Notes: generated from the sequence alone by a model not told the origin. A stretch of 64,000 bases of DNA from Sphingomonas desiccabilis (GCF_004135605.1 NZ_SDPT01000002.1:496001-560000); one strand, 5' to 3'; counted from the first letter of the stretch, positions 18,696 to 29,170 are shown. Numbers and translations are program-made.

Positions 18696-18734
18696 ATAAG
18701 GGGAAATGGCGCAACGCCTGCGCTGAACGTCGCT

Positions 18735-19979
18735 TCACCGCCAGCTGTCGAACCACATCCAGCGGTTGAACGCGCCCGGCCCGTCCAAGGGCGCGGCGCT
18801 CAGGATCGGCCAGAAGTGGAAGAAGGCGAACAGCGCCGCGAACAGGAAGATCTCGTCCAGGTAGCGGCGCCGGCTCTGCGGCCAGGCGTGAAAGGCCGCG
18901 GCGATCGCCACGCACAGGAAGATGCCCGACAGGTGGTAGTAATAGAAGAAGCCGAGCGACTTGGGGATCGCCGCCCAGATCGCCAGCGACGCGACCCACA
19001 GCAGCCCGGCCCCCCCGATCGCGGACGAGCGCCGGCGTAGCCCCGCCCACAGGCACGCCGCCACCGCGACCAGGCCGCCGTACCAGATCACCGGGTTGCC
19101 GATCAGCAGCACGCCGCGCTGCACGCCCCCGTCGGGCTCGTAGAAATACCAGATCGGGCGGACCAGCAGCGGCCAGCTCCACCAGTCCGACTGATAAGGA
19201 TGCGGCGGCAGCAGCTGCGTCTGGCGCTCGTACATATAGCGCTGGAACGGGATCAGCTCGCCCAGCGTCATCGGATCGAGGCGGTAGAAGAAGGCCGGCA
19301 GGAAGGTGAGGAAATAGGTGGCGATGCTCGCCAGCCCCAGCACCAGCACGGCGGCGATCGCGTGGACGCCGGGGAAGTAACGGTCGCGGTCGCGCCACTT
19401 GGTCCACAGGATCAGCAGGCAGGCCAGGGCGACATAGGGCGCCGCCACCCATTTGGTGCCCACCGCCAGGCCGAACAGCACCCCCGACAGCAGCAGCCGC
19501 GGCCACACGCGCCCGCGCGGCGCCCGCATCGCCCATAGCAGGGCGGCGATCGCGCAGGTCACGAACGCGCCCAGAAACCCCTCCAGCATCGCGATCCGCG
19601 CCTGGATGTAGACGGTCTGGTTGAGCAGCACGAACACGGCGCCCAGCACCGCGATGCGGGCGCGCCCGAACAGCAGCCACAGGATCGCGAACACGCCCAG
19701 CACCGTGGCCGTCCCGGCCAGCGTCGACAGCGCCCGCCAGCCGATCGGATTGTCGCCGAACAGGCGGATGCCGAGGCCGATCAGTTCCTTTGCGACCAGC
19801 GGATGCTCGGTGTTGGCTGGCTCCGCCAGCGCCCAGAGCGTGCGCGCGGCCGGGACATAGTGGATCTCATCGAACGTCAGCACCGACGGCGCACCCAGCC
19901 GATAGCAGAACAGCAGCTGCGCGGCCGCGCCGATCAGCAGGGCCAGGGTCCACGGGCGATCGCGCAGGCGGGAGAGCAT
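18735..19979 (-). CDS. PMT-family phospholipid carrier-dependent glycosyltransferase
   Basis: 414 residues with about ten membrane helices. The first periplasmic loop has the catalytic acidic pair of the GT-C/PMT fold in TFDEIHYVPAARTL, followed by NTEHPLVAKELIGLG. The C-terminal half has WYFYEPDGG and YYYHLSGIFLC. Proteins of this class move mannose or another sugar from a polyprenyl-phosphate carrier to a protein or lipid acceptor on the periplasmic face. The convergent GtrA-tailed synthase 180 bases away is the obvious supplier of carrier-linked sugar. The acceptor is unknown. Confidence 0.82.
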   Translation of the reverse strand: MLSRLRDRPWTLALLIGAAAQLLFCYRLGAPSVLTFDEIHYVPAARTLWALAEPANTEHPLVAKELIGLGIRLFGDNPIGWRALSTLAGTATVLGVFAILWLLFGRARIAVLGAVFVLLNQTVYIQARIAMLEGFLGAFVTCAIAALLWAMRAPRGRVWPRLLLSGVLFGLAVGTKWVAAPYVALACLLILWTKWRDRDRYFPGVHAIAAVLVLGLASIATYFLTFLPAFFYRLDPMTLGELIPFQRYMYERQTQLLPPHPYQSDWWSWPLLVRPIWYFYEPDGGVQRGVLLIGNPVIWYGGLVAVAACLWAGLRRRSSAIGGAGLLWVASLAIWAAIPKSLGFFYYYHLSGIFLCVAIAAAFHAWPQSRRRYLDEIFLFAALFAFFHFWPILSAAPLDGPGAFNRWMWFDSWR

Positions 19980-20081
19980 GGCCGTGCTGATAGGTCGGAA
20001 GCGCCGCCGGGGATAGGGCGTGCAGCGCGGCGCGGCGTACCTCCGGAGCGGAGCATCGGGCCTGCCCCAAATGCTTGCACG

Positions 20082-20107
20082 GCTCGCCTCAAGGGAGCAA
20101 AGCGAGC
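20082..20107 (+). promoter_or_regulatory. Candidate start-site hairpin upstream of metZ
   Basis: Arms GCTCGC (20082-20087) and GCGAGC (20102-20107) enclose the ribosome site AAGGGAG, with a possible inner CTC/GAG pairing, three bases before the metZ ATG. A fold here would hide the ribosome site. It does not match the SAM-II or SAM/SAH riboswitch consensus as I know it. Confidence 0.3.
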
Positions 20108-20110
20108 GCC

Positions 20111-21319
20111 ATGAAGCGTACCACCGGACAAGACCGCACGATCACCCGCAACTGGCGCCCGGCGACGCAGGCCGTGCGCGGCGGCACCGCCCGCAGCGAG
20201 TTCGGCGAAACCTCCGAGGCGCTGTTCCTGACCTCGGGCTATTGCTACGACAAGGCAGGCGACGCCGCCGCACGCTTTGCGGGCGAGCAGCAGGGGATGA
20301 CCTATTCCCGCCTGCAGAATCCGACCGTGGAGATGCTGGAGGAGCGCATCGCGCTGCTGGAAGGGGCCGAGGCGTGCCGGACGATGGCGTCGGGCATGGC
20401 GGCGATGACCGCGGCGCTGCTTTGCCAGCTGCAGCAGGGCGATCATGTCGTTGCCGGCCGCGCGCTGTTCGGATCGTGCCGCTGGCTCACCGACACGCTG
20501 CTGCCCAAGTTCGGCATCGAGACGACCGTGGTCGACGCGCGCGACGCGCAGCAGTTCGCCGACGCCGCGCGGCCCAACACCAAGGTCTTCTTCTTCGAGA
20601 CGCCGTCCAACCCGACCATGGACGTGGTCGACCTGAAGGCGGTGTGCGGCATCGCGCGCGAACGCGGCATCGTCTCGGTCGTCGACAACGCCTTTGCCAC
20701 CCCGGCGCTGCAGCGGCCGATGGAGTTCGGCGCCGACGTCGTCGCCTATTCCGCGACCAAGATGATGGACGGGCAGGGCCGCGTGCTCGCCGGTGCGGTG
20801 ACCGGCACCAGCGCCTTCATCAACGACGTGCTGCTGCCCTTCACCCGCAACACCGGCCCGACGCTGTCCGCGTTCAACGCCTGGGTGGTGCTCAAGGGCC
20901 TGGAGACGCTGGACCTGCGAATCCGCCGCCAGAGCGAGAATGCGCTCGCGGTCGGCCGCTTCCTGGAAACGCGCGTGCCGCGCATCAACCATCCGGGCCT
21001 TCCCAGTCATCCGCAGCATGCGCTGGCGATGGCGCAGATGGATGCGGCCGGCCCGATCTTCTCGTTCGAGGTCGACGGCGGCCGCACCCAGGCGCACGCG
21101 CTGCTCGACGCGCTGGCGCTGATCGACATCAGCAACAACATCGGCGACTCGCGCTCGCTGATGACGCACCCGGCCTCCACCACCCATGCCAGTGTGGCCG
21201 AGGACAAGCGCGTCGAGATGGGCATCGGCGAGGGGCTGTTGCGCCTCAACGTCGGGCTCGAGGATCCGCAGGACCTGATCGAGGATCTCGACCAGGCGCT
21301 CACCGCGGCGGGGCTGTGA
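20111..21319 (+). CDS. metZ: O-succinylhomoserine sulfhydrylase
   Basis: 402 residues, Cys/Met-metabolism PLP family. It makes homocysteine directly from O-succinylhomoserine and sulfide. PLP motifs: YSRLQNPT (residues 65-72), SGMAAM, SNPT, and the Schiff-base Lys217 in AYSATKMMDGQGR. The segment near EFGETSEALFLTSGY is characteristic of MetZ rather than MetB or MetC. Start ATG 20111 follows AAGGGAG; a 36-base upstream extension is not needed. The gene overlaps apaG by four bases. Confidence 0.92.
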   Translation: MKRTTGQDRTITRNWRPATQAVRGGTARSEFGETSEALFLTSGYCYDKAGDAAARFAGEQQGMTYSRLQNPTVEMLEERIALLEGAEACRTMASGMAAMTAALLCQLQQGDHVVAGRALFGSCRWLTDTLLPKFGIETTVVDARDAQQFADAARPNTKVFFFETPSNPTMDVVDLKAVCGIARERGIVSVVDNAFATPALQRPMEFGADVVAYSATKMMDGQGRVLAGAVTGTSAFINDVLLPFTRNTGPTLSAFNAWVVLKGLETLDLRIRRQSENALAVGRFLETRVPRINHPGLPSHPQHALAMAQMDAAGPIFSFEVDGGRTQAHALLDALALIDISNNIGDSRSLMTHPASTTHASVAEDKRVEMGIGEGLLRLNVGLEDPQDLIEDLDQALTAAGL

Positions 21320-21714
21320 AGGCGTTCTTCCCCTATGTGGCCGAGACGCGCGGGATCACCGTGCGCGTCTCCGTCAGTTATCTGGCCGAACAGTCGGAGC
21401 CGGCGCAGGCGCGCTGGTTCTGGGCCTATCACATCCGCATCGAGAACAACGGCGAGCGCGCCGCCCAGCTGCTGACCCGCCACTGGATCATCACCGACGG
21501 CCGCGGCGAGCGCCACACGGTGGAGGGCGAGGGCGTCGTCGGCGAACAGCCGCTGATCCTGCCGGGCGCCAGCTACGACTATGTGTCCGGCTGCCCGCTC
21601 TCCACCCCCACCGGATCGATGCAGGGTAGCTATCACATGCTCGACACCGACGGCGCCGCGTTCGACGTGGCCATCCCCAAGTTCGCGCTCACGGCACCGG
21701 CGGTGGGCGCGTGA
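21316..21714 (+). CDS. apaG: ApaG protein
   Basis: 132 residues from a GTG overlapping the metZ stop. The DUF525/ApaG fold is visible: ITVRVSVSYL, YHIRIENNGERAAQLLTRHWIITDGRGE, VVGEQPLILPGASYDYVSGCPL and GSMQGSYHM. ApaG is a small immunoglobulin-like cytoplasmic protein of unclear role; homologous domains occur in polymerase-delta-interacting protein and F-box proteins. Its position between metZ and a LysR regulator with four-base overlaps on both sides indicates one transcript. Confidence 0.93.
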   Translation: MKAFFPYVAETRGITVRVSVSYLAEQSEPAQARWFWAYHIRIENNGERAAQLLTRHWIITDGRGERHTVEGEGVVGEQPLILPGASYDYVSGCPLSTPTGSMQGSYHMLDTDGAAFDVAIPKFALTAPAVGA

Positions 21715-22502
21715 AGCGGACGCACCTGCCGCTGAATGGCCTGCGCGTGCTGGATGCGGCCGCGCGCCACCTGTCCTTCACCCGCGCCGCCGACGAGCTG
21801 GCGGTGACGCCGGCAGCGGTCGGCCAGCAGGTTCGCGCGCTGGAGGACACGCTGGGCGTGGTGCTGTTCCGCCGCACCACCAAGGGGCTGGAGCTGACAC
21901 CGGAAGGCGAGGCGGGCTTGGCGGCGCTGCGCGACGGCTTCCTCCAGTTCGAGGAGGCGGTGCGCGCCATGCAGGCGGGCCAGTCGTCCAAGTCGCTGAC
22001 GGTCGCGGCGCCGCGCGACCTGACCCAGAAGTGGCTGATGCCCAAGCTCGCGGAGATCGCGCGTACCGATCGCGAGCTCCGCTTCGTGCTGGTCGCCGCC
22101 GACGAGGCCGTCGAGTTCACCGAGGCGAACCTTGACCTGGCGATCCGCTGGGGCGAGGGGCCGGGCGTGCACGAGGGTGAGGCGCTGGAGTCGGAGGGGC
22201 TGGTGACGGTCGCCGCGCCCGGTTTCGGCACCGACACCGTGATCGGCTGGCCGGGTTGCCCGGGTGGCGAGGCGCAGGCGCTGGTGCAGGTCGCCGATGC
22301 CGGCCTCGCGATCGATGCGGCTGCCGCCGGGCTGGGGCGCACGACCGTGCCGGAGCTGCTCGCGCGGGCCGATCTGGCCGCCGGCCGGGTCGTGGCGCTG
22401 GGCGAGGCGCAGGCGGGGCGGGAGGGCTATTGGCTGGTCGCCCCGCTGCCGCAGTGGCGCCAGAAGAAGGTCCGGGCACTGGTCGAGGCGCTGGGCGCGT
22501 GA
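21711..22502 (+). CDS. LysR family regulator, GcvA-like
   Basis: 263 residues. The N-terminal winged helix-turn-helix starts LPLNGLRVLDAAARHLSFTR and continues AADELAVTPAAVGQQVRALED, the GcvA-type signature. The effector domain starts near residue 90 (SLTVAAPRDLTQKWLMPKL, the last ten being typical GcvA family). It is somewhat short (about 300 is usual), losing part of the second effector subdomain. Being inside the metZ operon it may sense an amino acid or sulfur metabolite; target genes are unknown. Confidence 0.82.
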   Translation: MKRTHLPLNGLRVLDAAARHLSFTRAADELAVTPAAVGQQVRALEDTLGVVLFRRTTKGLELTPEGEAGLAALRDGFLQFEEAVRAMQAGQSSKSLTVAAPRDLTQKWLMPKLAEIARTDRELRFVLVAADEAVEFTEANLDLAIRWGEGPGVHEGEALESEGLVTVAAPGFGTDTVIGWPGCPGGEAQALVQVADAGLAIDAAAAGLGRTTVPELLARADLAAGRVVALGEAQAGREGYWLVAPLPQWRQKKVRALVEALGA

Positions 22503-23056
22503 ACCCGGTGCCGCCGGCATTGCCGGTGCTGGAGACGCCGCGGCTGCGGCTGCGCGCGCTCGAAGCCGCCGATGCGGAGGCGCTGCACCCGACGCTCTCC
22601 GATCCCGCCAGCATGACCTGGTGGTCGCATCCGCCAATGGAGAGCCTGGCGGAGACGCGCGCGCACCTGGAGCGCAACGCCGCCGCCCCCGACTGGCGCA
22701 GTTGGGTGTTCGCGCCGCGAGAAGGCGGGCCCGCGATCGGCTTCGTCGCCGTCGGCGAGAAGCGCAACGGCGCGTGCGAGCTCGGCTACATGATCGCCCG
22801 CGAGCATCGGGGCTCGGGGTTGGCGCGCGAGGCGGTGTCGGCCGTGCTCGACCAGCTCTTCGCCAGCGAGGGCCGCCGCCGCGTGTTCGCGGACACCGAT
22901 CCCGACAACATGGCCTCGCGCGCGTTGCTGGGACGCTTGGGCTTCACGCTGGAGGGCCGCCTGCGCGCCGAGTGGGAAACCCACATCGGCATCCGCGACA
23001 GCCTGATCTACGGCCTACTGCGCGAGGAGTGGCTGAGCAGGCCGCCGCGGGACTAG
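22499..23056 (+). CDS. GNAT family N-acetyltransferase (RimJ/RimL-like)
   Basis: 185 residues from a GTG overlapping the regulator stop. RimJ-type GNAT fold: LETPRLRLRALEAADAEAL, then GYMIAREHRGSGLAREAVSAVLDQLF (acetyl-CoA loop variant HRGSGLA), and VFADTDPDNMASRALLGRLGFTLEGRLRAEW. Such enzymes acetylate protein N-termini, small amines or antibiotics; the substrate here is unknown. It is the last gene of the metZ-apaG-lysR run. Confidence 0.85.
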   Translation: MNPVPPALPVLETPRLRLRALEAADAEALHPTLSDPASMTWWSHPPMESLAETRAHLERNAAAPDWRSWVFAPREGGPAIGFVAVGEKRNGACELGYMIAREHRGSGLAREAVSAVLDQLFASEGRRRVFADTDPDNMASRALLGRLGFTLEGRLRAEWETHIGIRDSLIYGLLREEWLSRPPRD

Positions 23057-23088
23057 CAGGCGCGCGCCGGCCGGGGAGGGGACGAGGC

Positions 23089-23661
23089 ATGACGGCGATA
23101 GTTGCACTGCTGCTGTTGCTGGGCGCGTCCCCGCCTGTGCAGCCTCCGCCGATCCACGGGATTTGGGAGACCGCCTGCCTGCCGATTGGCGAAAACGGCC
23201 GGCACGGCGTCGTCACGCGCGTCACCCTCACGCATCGGCGATTGCAGGCCGTGTCCCAGGTCTATGAGACCCGCGCGTGCGACGTTCCAACGTTCAAACT
23301 CCACTTCCGGGGCACGCTCTTGCCCGTGCAGGTGGACGGCGGGCGGTGGCTCCTGCGCCACCATGTTCGCGCGATCACCCTGACACCGCAGGCCGCGGCA
23401 GTCGTCGCACAGTACAATCGTGCCGACAGCCCCTCCTCCGGCTGCGGGATGAAGGGCTGGAAGCTCGGTGTGGCGCGGTCGGTGGCGGGACGTCGCTGCG
23501 CCCCGATCGACTTCGCCCCGCTCGGGACCCTGCTCTACGACGCGGCCTGGACCGACGGGGAAGAGCTCCGCTTCGGCGCCTTTCCGGAGGCCTGGAGCAA
23601 CCGCTCTGCCGGGCAGCGGCCGACCCGGCCGCTGCCGCAGAGCTTCCGCCGGGTGCGCTGA
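23089..23661 (+). CDS. Secreted protein, unknown function
   Basis: 190 residues. A signal peptide (MTAIVALLLLLGASPPV) is followed by GIWETACLPIGENGRHGVVTR and a domain with three further cysteines (ETRACDVP, SGCGMKGW, RRCAPIDF), suggesting disulfides in the periplasm. It resembles lipocalin-like short secreted proteins with a conserved G-W-E-T-A-C beginning, but I cannot name the family. Strong ribosome site (GGGGAGGGGAC) before ATG 23089. It converges on the threonine synthase gene with nine bases between. Confidence 0.65.
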   Translation: MTAIVALLLLLGASPPVQPPPIHGIWETACLPIGENGRHGVVTRVTLTHRRLQAVSQVYETRACDVPTFKLHFRGTLLPVQVDGGRWLLRHHVRAITLTPQAAAVVAQYNRADSPSSGCGMKGWKLGVARSVAGRRCAPIDFAPLGTLLYDAAWTDGEELRFGAFPEAWSNRSAGQRPTRPLPQSFRRVR

Positions 23662-23670
23662 AGCAATCGC

Positions 23671-24894
<1,224 letters not shown>

Positions 24895-24970
24895 CCCGCC
24901 TGCTTAGACCGCGCGGCGGCGGGCTGTCACGCGTCCGGGGGCGGGCCGTCGCGCACGACCCGCCCCTCGA

Positions 24971-25531
24971 TCAGGCTGCGAGCGGCGGCGCGTCGAAGCG
25001 GTCGGGCAGGGCCGGGCTCCCCGCGCGCCGGCGGGTGTAGTGCACGGCCGGGAGGTCGCTCCCCCGCGCGCGGCAATGGGCGAGGGCCTGCTCCCCGGTC
25101 GGGCGGAAGTCCAGCTTGCGCAGCACGCGGCCGGAGGCGGGGTTGTCGAGGAAGTGGCGCGCGGACACCTCCGGGATCCCGAGCGTGTCGGCGATCGCGA
25201 GCAGCGCCCGCGCCGCCTCGGTCGCATAGCCGCGGCCCCAGGCGTCGGGTGTGATCCAATAGCCGAGCTCGTGCCCGCCCTCGTCGCCCCGGTGGAGGCC
25301 GGCGCCGCCCACCAGGCGGATGTCGTCGCCCTCGTGCGCGAACACCAGCAGCGCGGGGGTGCGCGGGGCCTGCGGCGTGCGCAGAAACGCCTCGGCATCG
25401 CCCAGCGCATAGGGCCAGGGCATGCGGCTGGTGTTGCGCGCGACGGCTTCGTGGCCCGCGGCGCGGGCGAGCTGAGGGGCATCCTCGGCCCAGCCGGGCC
25501 GCAGCGTCAGGCGTTCGGTACGGGCGAACAT
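24971..25531 (-). CDS. GNAT family N-acetyltransferase
   Basis: 186 residues. RimJ/RimL-type fold: RTERLTLRPGWAEDAPQLAR, GYWITPDAWGRGYATEAARALLAIADTLG (acetyl-CoA loop GRGYAT), VSARHFLDNPASGRVLRKLDF. Start ATG 25531 is chosen because AAGAGGAG lies at good spacing; 75 bases of open frame upstream are Arg-rich and unlike protein. Its target is unknown. Confidence 0.85.
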   Translation of the reverse strand: MFARTERLTLRPGWAEDAPQLARAAGHEAVARNTSRMPWPYALGDAEAFLRTPQAPRTPALLVFAHEGDDIRLVGGAGLHRGDEGGHELGYWITPDAWGRGYATEAARALLAIADTLGIPEVSARHFLDNPASGRVLRKLDFRPTGEQALAHCRARGSDLPAVHYTRRRAGSPALPDRFDAPPLAA

Positions 25532-25605
25532 GTGCGCTCTCCTCTTGCGCGGGCGCCTACGCCGTCTTGATGACAGCGCCGCGACCATTTCGGGCAGAGG
25601 GAGCA

Positions 25606-25640
25606 AGAAAAAAGGGAGCCGGGGCGGACCCGTCTCCCTT
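25606..25640 (-). terminator. Rho-independent terminator of rplU-rpmA
   Basis: On the minus strand the stem AAGGGAG ... CTCCCTT (25612-25640, inner pairing ACGGG/CCCCG) is followed directly by a T run from the A stretch at 25608-25613. Two more hairpins lie between it and the rpmA stop: GGTCCCGC-TGGAT-GCGGGACC (25648-25668) and CCGGGT...ACCCGG (25668-25693). Confidence 0.85.
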
Positions 25641-25706
25641 GTTGGCTGGTCCCGCTGGATGCGGGACCCGGGTCGCCCTGGTGGGCAACCCGGTTGGTCG
25701 CCCTAT

Positions 25707-25976
25707 TTATTCAGCCGCAATCGCCGGCATGTCGACCGAGCAGAATTTACGGCCGAGCTTGCCCTCGCGGAACGACACGCGGCCGTCGACGAGCGCGAAC
25801 AGGGTGTGGTCCTTGCCCATGCCGACGTTGACGCCCGGGTAGAACTTGGTCCCGCGCTGGCGCACGATAATGTTGCCGGCGACCACTTCCTGGCCACCGA
25901 ACTTCTTCACGCCGAGGCGACGGCCTGCCGAATCGCGACCGTTGCGCGAAGAGCCGCCTGCTTTCTTATGTGCCAT
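25707..25976 (-). CDS. rpmA: Large ribosomal subunit protein bL27
   Basis: 89 residues, [20 protein letters not shown], then [28 protein letters not shown]. Full-length L27, whose N-terminus reaches the peptidyl transferase centre; no cleavable Firmicutes-type leader. It follows rplU by 24 bases, the conserved two-gene order, and ends before a three-hairpin terminator region. Confidence 0.98.
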   Translation of the reverse strand: MAHKKAGGSSRNGRDSAGRRLGVKKFGGQEVVAGNIIVRQRGTKFYPGVNVGMGKDHTLFALVDGRVSFREGKLGRKFCSVDMPAIAAE

Positions 25977-26000
25977 GGTTCAAACTCCTCGTGTTCGCGC

Positions 26001-26327
26001 TCAGGCGGCTGCGCTGTCGTCAGCGCGGCTGTCGCCGATCGCGGTGATCTTCAGGATGGTGTGCTGCTGGCGATGGCCGTTCTTGCGGCGATAGTTATGG
26101 CGGCGACGCTTCTTGAAAACGATCACCTTCTCACCCTTCGCCTGGGCGACGATCTCGGCGGAGACCGTGAGGCCCTCGACCGACTTCAGCTCGCTGCCCT
26201 CGCCGGCGAGCAGAACGTCGCCCAGGGTCACGTTGCTGCCGGCGTCGCCGTCCAGCTTTTCAACGACGATCTTGTCTCCGGCGGCGACGCGATACTGCTT
26301 GCCGCCCGTGCGCACGACTGCGAACAT
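26001..26327 (-). CDS. rplU: Large ribosomal subunit protein bL21
   Basis: 108 residues starting [20 protein letters not shown], with the L21 core and the basic [11 protein letters not shown] segment, plus a short Ala-rich C-terminal tail ([15 protein letters not shown]). ATG 26327 begins the conserved sequence; an upstream ATG at 26339 is in frame but unlikely. First gene of rplU-rpmA, driven by the promoter at 26390-26418. Confidence 0.97.
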   Translation of the reverse strand: MFAVVRTGGKQYRVAAGDKIVVEKLDGDAGSNVTLGDVLLAGEGSELKSVEGLTVSAEIVAQAKGEKVIVFKKRRRHNYRRKNGHRQQHTILKITAIGDSRADDSAAA

Positions 26328-26389
26328 GGCCCTCATCACTTCCCAAAAGCATGTGCCCGCGCAGGGAAGCCCGGCGCAGGAGAGAGGGC

Positions 26390-26418
26390 GAGCTAGGCGA
26401 GCCCGGCCCTTGTGTCAA
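26390..26418 (-). promoter_or_regulatory. Sigma-70-type promoter of rplU-rpmA
   Basis: On the minus strand: -35 TTGACA (26413-26418), exactly 17 bases, -10 TAGCTC (26390-26395). The predicted transcript starts about 26383 and has a leader of some 55 bases before rplU. Both hexamers fit strong alphaproteobacterial ribosomal promoters. Confidence 0.75.
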
Positions 26419-26608
26419 GGCTGATCGCCCGCAAGGGGCCACGCAGGAGGGTGCGGGGCAGGCGGGAGGGGGCCGTTAGCGCCGCCCGCGGGCCGAGACA
26501 AGCCCTGCGCGACTCGGACGCGAATCACTCGGGAATGGAGGGGCTTCCCGTGGCCGCGCGCCGGGTCGTGGCCTAGCCTGTCCCCGGAAGCGAGGAACGG
26601 GGGCGCGG

Positions 26609-27895
26609 ATGGGTGCGGGCGATCTGGTGGCGGCGGTGCGGGTCCGATGGCGGCTGGTGGTGCTGGTCGCGGCGGCGGTGCTGCTGCTGGTCGCCGGCTG
26701 GACGGTCGCCCAGCCGCGACTCTACCGCGCCTCTGCATCGGTGCTGTTCAACGTCGCCCAGTCCGATCCGCAGAGCATGGCCGGCGACGCGCCGCAGAGC
26801 AGCAACGCCCTGCTCGCGACCCAGGGCGACGTGCTGCGCAGCATGCGGGTGGCGCAGGACGTGGCGGCGCGGCTGGGCGGGGCGGCGGGCGGTGGCACGG
26901 ACGCGGCCGGGCTGGAGCGTGCGGCCGCGTCCCTGCGCGCCCGCGTCAGCGTCACCAATGCGAAGGCCAGCAACGTGATGATCGTCAACGCGGAGGATCG
27001 CGATGCCGAGCGGGCGGCGCGCATCGCGAACGCCTTTGCCGAAGCCTATCTCGCCAGGGTGCCGCAGCTGCGGGCGGTCGCCGCGCAGGGCTATTCGAGC
27101 TGGCTGGAGCGCCGCACCCGCGACGTGCGCGAACGGCTCGAGACGGCGCAGCAGGCGCTGGCCCGCTACCAGCAGCAGCGCGGGTTGGTGGGCGCCGGCC
27201 GCTTCGACCTGGATGCGGAGGCGCTGCGGACGCTGAACGCGGAACTCGCCCAGGCGGAAGGTGCCGCTGCCGAGGCGCAGTCGCGCGCCGGCTCCCGCAG
27301 CGTGCCCGAGGTGGCGTCCGACATGGCCGTGCAGCAGCTGCGCACCAGCGTCGCGGCGCAGGCGGGGCGCGTGGCCGAACTCTCCCGCACGCTGGGGCCG
27401 AGCCATCCGGACATGCAGGCCGCGACCGCGCAGCTGACGGCGCTCCAGGGGCAGCTGTCCGCCGCGATCGGCAGCGCGGCCGAGTCGGTGGAGGCCGCCA
27501 GCACCGCCTCCCGCCGGCGGGAGGCGAGCGTCCGCGCGCGGCTCGCGGCGCGGGAGCAGGCGATGATCGCCGGCTCCGACGACCAGAACCGGCTCACCGT
27601 CCTCCAGCGCGACGTCGATGCCGCGCAGCAGACCTACGACCAGATGCGTCGCGAGATCGGGCAGCAGTTCGTGCGCAGCCAGGCGAGCCAGGCCAATGCC
27701 AGCCTGCTCGATCGCGCCGACCCGCCGGGTCTTCCCTACAAGCCCAACCTGCCGTTGATGCTGGTGCTGGGAACGGTGCTGGGCATCGCCGTCGGGCTCG
27801 CCACCGTGATGGGGCTCGAGTTCCTGGAGCCGCGCATCCGGACCGACCATGGCGTGGAACTGGCCACGGGCGCCCCGGTGATCGCGCTGGGCTAG
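26609..27895 (+). CDS. Polysaccharide chain-length determinant (Wzz/GNVR type)
   Basis: 428 residues. One N-terminal helix (LVVLVAAAVLLLVAGWTV, about 17-34), a long periplasmic region with coiled coil (about 150-340) and a GNVR-like end (AQQTYDQMRREIGQQF, then NASLLDRADPPGLPYKPNLP), then a C-terminal helix (LMLVLGTVLGIAVGLATVM). The polysaccharide co-polymerase fold controls chain length of exported polysaccharide in the inner membrane. No tyrosine kinase domain is fused. It stands alone, divergent from rplU, about 10 kb from the other polysaccharide genes. Confidence 0.85.
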   Translation: MGAGDLVAAVRVRWRLVVLVAAAVLLLVAGWTVAQPRLYRASASVLFNVAQSDPQSMAGDAPQSSNALLATQGDVLRSMRVAQDVAARLGGAAGGGTDAAGLERAAASLRARVSVTNAKASNVMIVNAEDRDAERAARIANAFAEAYLARVPQLRAVAAQGYSSWLERRTRDVRERLETAQQALARYQQQRGLVGAGRFDLDAEALRTLNAELAQAEGAAAEAQSRAGSRSVPEVASDMAVQQLRTSVAAQAGRVAELSRTLGPSHPDMQAATAQLTALQGQLSAAIGSAAESVEAASTASRRREASVRARLAAREQAMIAGSDDQNRLTVLQRDVDAAQQTYDQMRREIGQQFVRSQASQANASLLDRADPPGLPYKPNLPLMLVLGTVLGIAVGLATVMGLEFLEPRIRTDHGVELATGAPVIALG

Positions 27896-28050
27896 GAGGA
27901 ACCCGCGACTCTGCGTGCCCGAACCCAGGCGCCTGCGCGCATCGGCCCATGCATCCCGGAGTTCGGAAACCCCGCGCAGCCGAGAACCGCACGCGAGCCT
28001 GCTTCCCGGTCGTGACCTTCCCCGGCCAGGCCTTGGCAACCCGCCCGCGC

Positions 28051-28080
28051 CGTACTCCCGTAGGGCGGGAGTCCAGGTCC
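28051..28080. repeat. Half-unit of palindromic repeat family B
   Basis: Hairpin CTCCCG-TAGGG-CGGGAG followed by TCCAGG, matching one half of the composite elements at 8725, 8842 and 53534. No second half is evident nearby, so this is a partial or decayed copy. Confidence 0.5.
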
Positions 28081-28401
28081 CCAGGCGCCTCCATCGCGGC
28101 TCCGCCTGTTCCCGGGGCCGCGTCGCGGCGTGCCGGCGGCGGGAGGGCTCGACGGCCCCCATCGCTGCCCTGGGGCGCGTCCTGCCGGGCAGCAGGAACC
28201 CTGCGCCCGCGCGGCTTCCGCTGGCGTTCACCCCGGCCCGCGCGGCCGGATGCCCTTCGCCATTGTTCGTTGGATCAACCCCGGCTTGGTCTGGTAGAAG
28301 CGGGCAGGTGCACCGGCGCGAACGCAGATGCGAGTCCACCCTTTCGCGCGCACGGCATCGAGACCGCTCGTGTTGAACGGTTGCGGCGGAGGGTTGGTGA
28401 C

Positions 28402-28596
28402 ATGGGGACGCGCATAAAGGTTCTTGCCGCTTGCTGGATCGTCGCAAGCGCGGTGCTGCTGAGCGGGATATCGCAACGAATAGGGGGGCTTGCCGACGCC
28501 GGGTTCCTCAAGGAGCAGGTCGCGAGCGTGCGCAACCTGACCCTGTCTCCTTCGATCGAGATCTCCGTCGAGGTCACGTTGAACCTGGCGCGGTGA
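28402..28596 (+). CDS. Possible small membrane or secreted protein
   Basis: 64 residues. The N-terminal hydrophobic stretch (VLAACWIVASAVLLSGI, residues 6-22) is a signal or membrane anchor; the rest is amphipathic (FLKEQVASVRNLTLSPSIEI). GGAGG lies ten bases before ATG 28402. Coding is plausible from ribosome site and hydrophobic profile, but the surrounding DNA is degenerate and I do not recognise a family. Confidence 0.35.
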   Translation: MGTRIKVLAACWIVASAVLLSGISQRIGGLADAGFLKEQVASVRNLTLSPSIEISVEVTLNLAR

Positions 28597-29170
28597 TCTT
28601 GCGCTTCGCCGTTCGCGGCGGTCGCGTGCGGCACGGGACTCGCGAACCCGTCGGACCTCGGCGTGTCGGCTGGTTCGGGAAGCGCGCGGGCTTGTCCCTG
28701 GAAGAGCCGGCCGCGCGGGCGGCCTGAGTGCCGCCGGAAGGGACGCATCGCGGGTGCTGGGGAGCTCCGGCATCCCGGCCGCCGCCTGCGTTCCTCGCCC
28801 GCGCCCGAGCGGGAGCGCCGCAACAGTGACCCTGCCGTGCCAGCGCCGGGCCGAGGCGCATCTCGCTGCAGGGAAGGCGATGCCGCTTCTGCCCGGGTAG
28901 TGACCATCGCAGCGATCCTTCGCCACCGACGCCGGCGCGCCGATCCGCTCCCCGGAGGGGCTCCTGCTCCTCCCGCGAAGGCCGCAGGTCCGCTTTCGGC
29001 CACGCGCCGCGACGCGCCTTTCCTACCGGAGATCGGGCGCGGTACACGCTTTGCGCCCTTCAGGAGGCGGAAGTGGTGCTGGACCGAGACCCTCATCCCA
29101 TTGCCGGTTTTCTCGCGGTCCACGGCCGCCGCGCGGACGCTTCGCGGCGAGTGCGCGACGCCCGTTCCTG

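Noticed and set aside
19980..20110. SAM-II riboswitch upstream of metZ
   Set aside because: The conserved SAM-II nucleotides are not present as I know them; only a start-site hairpin is supported.
28228..28926. 232-residue minus-strand frame in the degenerate region
   Set aside because: Arg-rich, repetitive, no ribosome site; overlaps the better-supported small frame at 28402.
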